Assembly (NCBI GenBank): GCA_035998445.1
Contig: DASYHQ010000045.1
Span: 109,509 to 173,508 of the forward strand
Direction of reading: 5' to 3'
Length of the DNA stretch: 64,000 bases
DNA from: Tepidisphaeraceae bacterium
GTDB lineage: Bacteria; Planctomycetota; Phycisphaerae; Tepidisphaerales; Tepidisphaeraceae
The position numbers and the translations under genes were made by a program. Positions 1 to 9,000 of the stretch are shown one piece after another. Each line of letters begins with the position of its first letter. Positions within the stretch are counted from its first letter, which is position 1. Under the pieces are notes generated by a model. It was not told where the DNA came from. It searched no databases and worked only from the letters and a program-made list of their open reading frames with translations.

Positions 1-3000
1 CCCACGGCCGGGGCGAGGCTACCGACGTTGATCACGTCGTCGCCGGCGCCACCGAGTACCACGGTCGGCGTCTTCGCATGAATGCTACGAATGTTGAGCG
101 TGTCGTTGCCGCTGCCGAGGCGGACGTCGAGCGATTCGAACGTGGCATAGGCGATGCCGGATGCTCCCATGCCCAGACCCGTGACGGCCGTGGCGGTGAC
201 CATGCCCGTGTTCGCGGCGGTGTCGCCGGTGTCGTCGATCAGCAGCGAGTCACTGTCGGCCGTCGCATCCTGGTTCGATCCACCCGCCAGCGACACGACG
301 CCCTGGATCTTGTTCACCGTGCCGCCGAGGACGGGGGCCAGGCTGCCGACGATGAACGTGTCGTTGCCTTCGTTGCCGGTTGCGCTAAGCGCCATCGTGC
401 CAAGCACGCCGCGGATGTTGAACGCGTCGGCACCGAAGTTGCCTTCCAGGTCAATCTTCTGCACTTCGCTGGTGGTGACAGCGTTACCGAGGCGGTCGAC
501 GGTCATGTCGACGTCGAACGTGTCGTTACCGCGCTTGCCGCGCCCAAGGATCGCCTCGACGCCGGTGAAGCTCGCCTCGCGGCTGCCGACGACTGTGATG
601 GAATCGGCCGTGACGACGAGGTGATCGTCCAGCAGCGAGCCGTTGACGATCAGCGTGTCGAAGCCTTCCCCGCCGTTGATGATGACCGGCGCGTTGGCCA
701 AATACTGAATGAGATCCGCGCCGACGCCACCGGTGACGGTGGAGGTGCCGACGTTGTCGACGGCGGTGTTCAGTTCGAACGTATCATCGCCGTTGTCACC
801 GTTGAGGGTGAGTTCGGCCTTGTTGCGGTTGACGAGGAAGTAGTCGTTGCCCTCACCGCCGTTGAGAGTGGTGGCGAGGCTGACGCCCGCGATGTCGGCA
901 CCCTTGGTGGGCACGCCATCAATAACGTCATCCTGCACGAAGCCGTCTTCATCCAGCACCGGCCCGATGCGGAAGCGATCGGCACCGTTGCCGGCGTCGA
1001 CGTTGACCTTCGCGCCGGTGTCGACGAGCACCATGCTGTCGTCACCCGCACCCAGCATGATGTTCAGCTGTTCGGCGGTGCCGTAGGTCAGCAGACCGCC
1101 GGTGCCGAAGAGGCCGCTCAGCGTGACCTTGGTCAGCAGCGCGGTGTCGCCGGTGGTGTCGGCGCGGTCGTCGACGTTGATGGTGTCGTTCCCGTCCTCG
1201 CCGTTGATCGTCAGCCCGGCGGTGATGGTATCGACGGTGCCGAACGCGGTCGTGCCGGCGTAGGAGCCGACGTTGATCGTGTCGGCATCGCTGCCGGCAT
1301 TGATCGTGGTCTGTGCGGCTAAGCCGCGGAAATTAATCGTGTCGTTGCCGGCGAGCGTGCGCACGACCGTCTGGTTGCCGGCGGCCACGTTGGCCACGGT
1401 CACCGTATCGGCGTCAGCGTTGGTCTCGATCAGCGTGCTGGCTGCGTTGACCGCGCCCAGCACGTTTATCTTGGCACCCACACCTGCATCGGCGTTTCCA
1501 TAGTCGGCCAGCAGCGTGACGGTGGTCGCCGCCTGAACCGTAGCCCCGGCGGTGATCGTGAGGTCGTCGCCGCTGCGTAGCGTGACGGCCGCACCTGTCG
1601 AGCGAACGGTCGCGCCGGACGTGATCGTCAGGTCGTCGCCGGCCGTGGCGGCGTCGGTCGTCGTCAGCGTGATGTCGCCGGTAGCGTTCACGTTCTCGTT
1701 GACCGTCAAGGGGCTCTTGGTCGTGATCTGAGCCACGCCGGCCGACGTGACGCCAACCATGCTGCTCGCGCCACCGATCGCCAATGCGCCAGTGTTGACG
1801 ACGAACAGCCCGCCCGAGCCAACGTTGGCCTCCAGCTTGGCAACGCTCGTCTCGATCGCGTCAGCGGCGGTGCCAAGGGACGGAGCGTCGGTGACAACCA
1901 GCGCCGCGGCGGTGATGTCGACCGCGTTCGCGTCGGCATCGTCAAGTATGCCCGCGGCGCCCTTCAGTGTGACCGTGCCGCCCGTGGTGATGGCATCGAT
2001 CGTGAGATCGCCGGCGGCTTCGCTTACCAAGATGTTGCCCGTGGCTGTCACCTTCAGCTTGCCGGCGGCCGCATTGGCGGTGTTGATGCCCAGCGGCTGG
2101 GTGGCCGTGCCAACGGTGGCCGCGTTCAGCGTGACGCTGTTACCCGTCACGTCGGCCGCGAGGTCGGCGCTGGCTTCAACGATGCCCGCCGTGCTGGTCA
2201 ACGTGACGTTGCCTGCGGTGCTGGTGATGTTCCCTGCGCGTAGGTCGCCGGTCGTCTCGCTGAGGTAGATGTCGGCCGGTGTCGACGCGTCGATCGCTCC
2301 GTTGCCGACGTTCGTGCGAACGGCCTGCGTGGTGCTGCCGATCGCGCCGGTCGCGACGAGGTTGATGTTCTGCCCAGCGACGACGTGTGTGTTGTTCCCG
2401 CCGACGATTGCGCCGGCGTTGTTGCGAAGCGTGGTCGTGCCGTTCGTGCTGCTGATCGATTCGGCCAACGTCAGCGCCGAGGTGCTGGTGTTGGTTACGT
2501 TGACGTTCCCATTGGCCGTGATCGTACGCAGGTCCCAAGCCGCCGACGCGCTGTGCTCGGTGGCGGCCAGGATCGTGTAGGAAATTGAGATGTTGCCGTA
2601 CGTGAACGTCTTGGCAACGGGCGCGATGACGATGCCCGTGCCACCGCCGAGCGTGAGGTCGACGTTCCCGCCCGCCGAGATGCTCTTGATGATCGACTTG
2701 TCGTCGAACGAGTACGCGCCACCGGCCAGCGTGACGTTCTCGCTGCCCTGCCGCGTAAGGGACAGCGCGACGTTTCCACCGGCCGTGGCAGTGATGGAAC
2801 CGTCCTCAGTGCGGAGGTTGATCGGCAGCGCGGTCGTGCCAATATTGCCGGCGTCAGCGGTGAGGATGAAGTCGTCGCTGCCGACGAACTTGCCGTTCGA
2901 CTGGCTGATGTTGCCACCCTTGTTGCGAATGGTGCTGACGCCGGTCGGGTTGGAGATGTCGCCGGTCAAACGGACGTCGGTCGCCTTGTCGTTGTAGATG

Positions 3001-6000
3001 TTCAGCGCGGCCGGCGCCGTGCTGCCGAGGTCGGTGTTGTAGGTGTGGTCGTTGCTGGCCGTGAAGGTGAGGGCGGGCTCGGGCGCGCCGCTGCCCTGGA
3101 AGTCGATGTCGCCGATGACGAAGTTCTTGTTCGAGTAGTTCTTCAGGTCGACCAGATCGAGCGAGCGGTCGAGGTAGATCGTCCCCGCACCGCTGAGCGT
3201 GCCGCCGCCGGCGTTGGTGCTGGCGACGAAGCTGGCGGTGCCGCCGTTGTCGTTGAAGATGTCATCGACGATGACGTCGCTGCCGCCCACGGTCGCGCCC
3301 ACGTTGCTGTCGGCGGCGATGGTGCCGTCGGCGTTCACCGTCAGCTTCTTCTCCGATTCGCTGGTGACGTACAGCCCGCCGTCGAAGGCGATGTTGGCCA
3401 AGTCGGTGATGACGCCGGGGCTCTGCTCGTTGGTGCTTTCGACCTTCAGGGCCTTGGTGACGGCCGAGACGATCCAGCCGATGATCGGGATGCTTTCGAC
3501 GACGTTCTGGACCGTGTAGGCCGTGGCGTCGGAATCCTTAACGTACGTGTTGGCGGCGTAGCTGGTGAGCGCGGCGGCCTTGGTGTACAGCTTCGCGCCG
3601 CTCTTGACGTTCACGTCGGTGTGGGCGTTGATCGTGTTGTCCGCTGTGGTGCGGGCGCGGCCCGAGAAGCCGACGACCTGCGACTTCGCCTGCGTGTTGG
3701 CGTCGGAATTGTTCTGCCGGGCTTCGATCGTCAGCGTAGCCTTACCGGTGACGGTGGCGCCGCTGTTGATCTCGACCAGTGCATCGGTGTTCAGGCTGAT
3801 CTTGCTGTTCGAACCGGCCGACGAGTCGGCCGCGTAGGTGTTGGTGTCGGTGATCGCGTCGGCTTCCATGTGCGGCGCGACGGCCTGCAGGTAGACGTTC
3901 TGGCCGCTGATCTTGGCGTCGGCGCCAACGCGCACGACGGCGTCGGAGTTGATGTAGATATCGGCCGTGCTGTCGGCATAGCTGGCGAGGCCGCCGGCGT
4001 CCATGTCGGTTTCGGCCCGGGTGTGGGCTTCAGTGATGGCCTTGATCGTCACCGTCGTACCGGCGGTGACCACGGCGCGGGCACCCACGGCCGCCAGCAC
4101 ATCGTTGTTCAGATCGAGGTCGGCCGTCGTGTTGGAGCCGCTGACGACTCCACCGGCGCCGGAGTCGACGAAGATGTTCCCCTTGTTCCAGGTGTCGGCC
4201 AGCACGGTGACCGCGCCATTGGCCTTCAACGATGCGTCGGCGGCGATGGTGGCATGTGCGTGGGCGGTGATGCGAACGTAGGCGGCATTGATGCCCGCGG
4301 CGAGGGCGCCGTAGGTGTCGCCGTCGGACGTGGCGTTGGCGTACGTATCGGACTCGGCCTTAACTGTCGCGCTGCCACCGACGGTGAGCGTGGCGTCTCC
4401 AATGGTGGCGTCGAGCGTCGGGTTGCTGGTGGCCGTGGCCGTTGCGCCGTTGCCGCCGACGAGCCCACCGACCGCGCTGGTGGCGTCGGACGTGGCGTTG
4501 GCGATCTGTTGGCTCGACGCATTGTTGACCGGCTTATTGATGGCCTGAACGGTCAGGTTGCCGCCGGTGCTCATCGTGACGTTGTTGCCGATGGCTGCCT
4601 GTAAGGTCGGGCTGGCATTGGCGCTGCCGATGCTGACGCCAACGCTGATGCCACCGATGTTGATGCCGTAGGCGTCGCCGCGTGCGTAAGCTGCGGCCTC
4701 GGATTGGACGGTTGCGCCGCCAGTGGTATGAACGATGGCACTATTGCCGATCGTTGCGCGCGACTGTGGCGTCGAACTGGCGCTGCTGTCGGCACCGCTG
4801 CCCGACACGATGCCACCGACCGCGGCCGTCGCGTCCGACTGAACGAGCGCGGTGGCGTTCGACTTCACCTCGACGCTGCCGACGGTGCTTGTCGTGCTCT
4901 GGGTGCTGTTGACGCGGGCGTTGCCGCCGAGCGTTGCGACGGCCGAGCCGTTCTCGATCGCATTGCTGATGACGACGCCGACCGCGCCTGCACCCACTGC
5001 CGCGCCGGTGGCGCTGGCGTGGTTGTCGGATGACGTGGTCGCATTGACCGCGAGCGAACTGGCGCGGGTGACCGCACCATCCAGCGAAGCGGTAGCGTTG
5101 GTGGTGCTGTTGAGCTTCGACACCGCCGCGCCCAAGCCTACAACGCCGGCCGCGCCGGCGAGAGACCTGGCGTCGGAATCGTTGAGCTTGCCGGTGGCCA
5201 GGACGTTGACCGCTCCGCCAGCGTCGATCGATGAACCCGTGGCGACCGTCGCAGTGGCCGACGGCTTCACCGAGCCGATTGCGACCGACCCGCCAATGCC
5301 GAGCAGACCGCCCGCGGCAGCGCCGGCGAGCTGCTTGAGTTGCACCGTATCGTCGGCGGTGACGTTGACCGCCCCACCGGCGACGATCGTCGCGCTGGTG
5401 CCGATGCTCGCGGTCACGCTGCCGGTGGCCGGCGTCGTGCTGAGCGGGGTTGCGACGCTGACCTTCGACGTCTCGCCGCTCGCCTTGGCCTTGGCCACTG
5501 CGACGAACGACTCGCTGCCGTAATCGCCGCCAAGTTGGTTCGTGCTGCTTTGGCTGTTCAGTTCGCTCGTGGCATTGCTGCCACCCTTGCCGTTGACGGC
5601 CGACAACGCCTCGCCGCTGAGCGTACCGCCGATGTATACCACGCTGACCGCGCCCTGCACGCCCACGAGTCCGCCGCCGGCGGCGACGGTGATGATGTTC
5701 ACGCTCTTCGTGCCGTCCGCGTCGACGGTGACGTTCCCACCCGCGCTAACGGCGGTACCACCACCGATGACGGCCGCGGTGGAATTCTTGATCGTCGTCA
5801 CGTCGACCGACGCGCCAGCGCCCAGTACGCCGCTGCCGGAGATCGCGCCAATCTTCGACTCGATGGTCGTGTTATCGACGGCCTGCACGTTCACGTGCTG
5901 GCTGGCAGCCTTGTACGAGGGCGTCTGATTGACGGCAGTGGTGCCGGTGAGCTCTTCAATCTTGGCGGTCGTCGTGTTCGACACCGAGTTCACGCTGGTC

Positions 6001-9000
6001 GTGCCGGCAATGCCCACGTAAAGGCCGCCCGCCGCGGCGGCGCCGTAGCTGACGACGTCGGTGAACTGGTCGGCCTTCACGGTGGTGGTGCCGCTGGCGT
6101 CGGTGCTGCTGTCGGTAATGCGGGCAATCGTGGTATTGTCGATAAGGTTAACGAGGACGGTACCGCCCACGCCGCCGCCGACTTTACCGATGCCGATCGA
6201 GCCGGCCAGGATGCCGGTGACCGTGCCATCGGCCTGCTTACCGAAGACGACCTCGTCGTCGGCCATCACGGTGAGGTTCCCGCCAGCCTTAACCGTCGAC
6301 CTGTCGATGGCCGCTTCGTTGGTGGTGTCGACCTTCACGACCGACACGCTGCCGGCCAAGCCGACGGTGAGCGAGCCACCGCCGCTGACGACGATGTTGT
6401 TCAGGCGTTCGCGGGTGTTGCTGATTGCCTCGACCGTGCCGAAGGCGGTGACGGTGCTGCTGGTGATCTTGGCCGCGGTGTCGCTGGTGTCGATCACGGT
6501 GCCGGCGGTCGCGCCGATGCCCGCAATGCCACCCAAAGCCAAGCCACCGGCCTTGGAATCGAGATCGGCCTTGCTGAGGGCGCGAACGCGGGTGCCCGTG
6601 GCGGCGTTACCACCGTCGCGATTGGCGTTGACGGTCGAGCCGCTGATCTCGGCCAGGGTCGTATCATCCCGCAGCGTGACGGCCGCGGTGCCGGCGATGC
6701 CGACCTTGATGCCGCCCGAGACGTTGCCGAGCCAGACGTCCACCTCGGCGGTGTCGGTGGCGACCACGCTCAGGCCGCGCACGTTATCCGTCAGGCCGCT
6801 GCCGTCGGCACGAGGGATGGCGGTTTCGGCCAGGCCCTTGCTGTTGATGGTGCTGTCCTGAACGAGCGCCTTGGTGGTGTTGCCGATCGTGTTGATCGCC
6901 GCCGTCGCGCCGACGCCAGCCACGCCGCCACCGGCGAGCACGCCACCGTAGAAGGTGATGTCGCTGTCGGTGTTGGCCAGTACGTTGACGTTGTCCTGGG
7001 CGGTGACGGTGGTGTTCTTAATCGTCGCTTGTGTGTCGTTGGCGATCAGGTTGACCGCGACCGAGCCGGCGACGCCGACCGTACCGAAGGAGACCGAGCC
7101 GCTGACGGCGATGGTCTTGATTTCGCCGGTGGTGCCCGCCGAGACGGTGACGGAACTCGTATCGCTGGTGACGGTGCCACCATCGATGGTGGCGTAGGCC
7201 TTATCGGCGATGTCGTTGTACGCCGCTGCCGCGCCGACGGCGACGGTGCCGGCGCTGAACGCGACCTGGCCGGCGAGGGATTCGATCGTCGAATCGTCCG
7301 TGGCGGTGACGCTGATCGCGTTGCCGGCGACCAGCTTGGAACCGCCATTGACGTGGGCGTCGGCCGTCGTGCGAATCCTGTTCAGCGAGAGCGAACCGCC
7401 GTACGCCGAATTGGCGGCGGCGCTGACGCCGGCCGAGATGGACTGGATCGTCGCGTCGTTCTTCGCGGTGATGCTCGTCGCGCCCGTTGCGTTGACGTCG
7501 GCGGCCGACTCGAGGCCGGCGGTGGTCGCGCCGCTGATATCGTTCCACGCGCCCGAACCACCGACGCCGGCGTTGCCAAAGTTGACGGCAAGGTTGCCGG
7601 CGAGGCTCTTGATGACGCCGGTGTTGGTGGCGTTCAACGTCACGTCACCCGTCGCATCGACGCCGGCGGCGGTTTTCTTGCCGCTGATGACGGCGACGGT
7701 CCCCTGGCGGATTTCGTTCAGGGTAAGGGCGGCCGCGCCGGCCATGTTGCCAAGGCTGGCACCGATGGCGGCGGCGATGGCCTGGATCTCGCTATCGCTT
7801 GTCGACGTCACGTCGAGCTTGCCGGCAGAGTTCAGATCGCTGCCCTCGATCGACGCCTTCGTGTCGGTGCCGATCTCGTTATATGCGATCGACGCGCCGA
7901 TGCCCGCCATGCCGCCGAACGCGATCGCGCCGGCGACGGCGACGATCTGCGAATCGTCCTTGGCGGTGATGACCGTCGCGCCGCTGGCGGTCGTGGAGAC
8001 CGACGAGCTGCCGCTCACGCTGGCGGTGGTGTCGTTGTCGATCAGGTTGACCGACACCGAGCCCGCAAGCCCGACGCCGTTGCCGGCGACCGAGCCACCG
8101 ACGCCGGCGCTGATGGCGAGGATATCGCTCAACTGTTCCGCGTTGACCGTCAGCGCACCGGCCGCCGATAGCCCGGAATTGTTGATGGCTGCGGTGGTGA
8201 CGGAGGTCACGTCGTTCATCGAGTACGCGCCGGCGATGCCCGCCGAGTTCGCGCCCGAGGCCGCGATGGCGACGCCACCGGTGACGGTCCGCATCGTGAC
8301 GTTGTCACGGGCGATGATGCGCGTTGCGCCACCGGCGGTGACTGCGGCGTCCTGAACCAGGGCCTTGGTGGTGTCGTCGATCAGGTTAACCGCAGCGGCG
8401 CCGGAGACGCCGATGCCGTACTTGCCGCCGCCCTTCTTGCCTTCCTTCTTCTCGGACTCGGTGGCGTCTTTGTTCACGAACGTGGCGGCAATCGCATGCG
8501 TATCGAACGTGCCGGTGTTGGCCGCCAGCACGCCCAGACGGCCACCGGTGGTGAGCGAGCCGGTCGCCTCGTTCGTTTCGCCGATGTTGTTGCCAACGAT
8601 GGCCTTGGTCTGGCGGTCCACATCGGTGATGACGGCGGTGAAGCCGACGCCGACGCTTTCACCCTTGGCGATGCCGCCGCCAATGTTGAAGACGCTCGAC
8701 GCATCCTCGGCCGCCACGATCACGTTCAAGTCCGTCTCGTATTCGGTCGCGGTGACGGCCGTAATCGACTCGTCGGCCGTGGTAACCTGCCCGTCGCCGT
8801 TGGAATCGAACGAGAGCGGGACGCGGTCTCCGTCGCGGTGCAGCTTGAGGAGCGTCGTGCCCGTGGTGACGACCGCGCCGTCGTCGATCTTTGCGATCGA
8901 TTCGTTATTGATATCGACGAGCCCGAACGACCCGTAGACGGCGTAATCGCCACCTTTACCGCCGCTCTCGGCGATCGAGATATTCCGCGAGGTGGAGTAC

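Noticed and set aside
5340..8171. 943-codon plus-strand frame inside the giant gene
   Set aside because: Its sequence is rich in Arg, Asp, Gly and Ala with no fold-like pattern, and it is the antisense shadow of the repetitive minus-strand gene, whose frame is continuous from 11306 to the edge.
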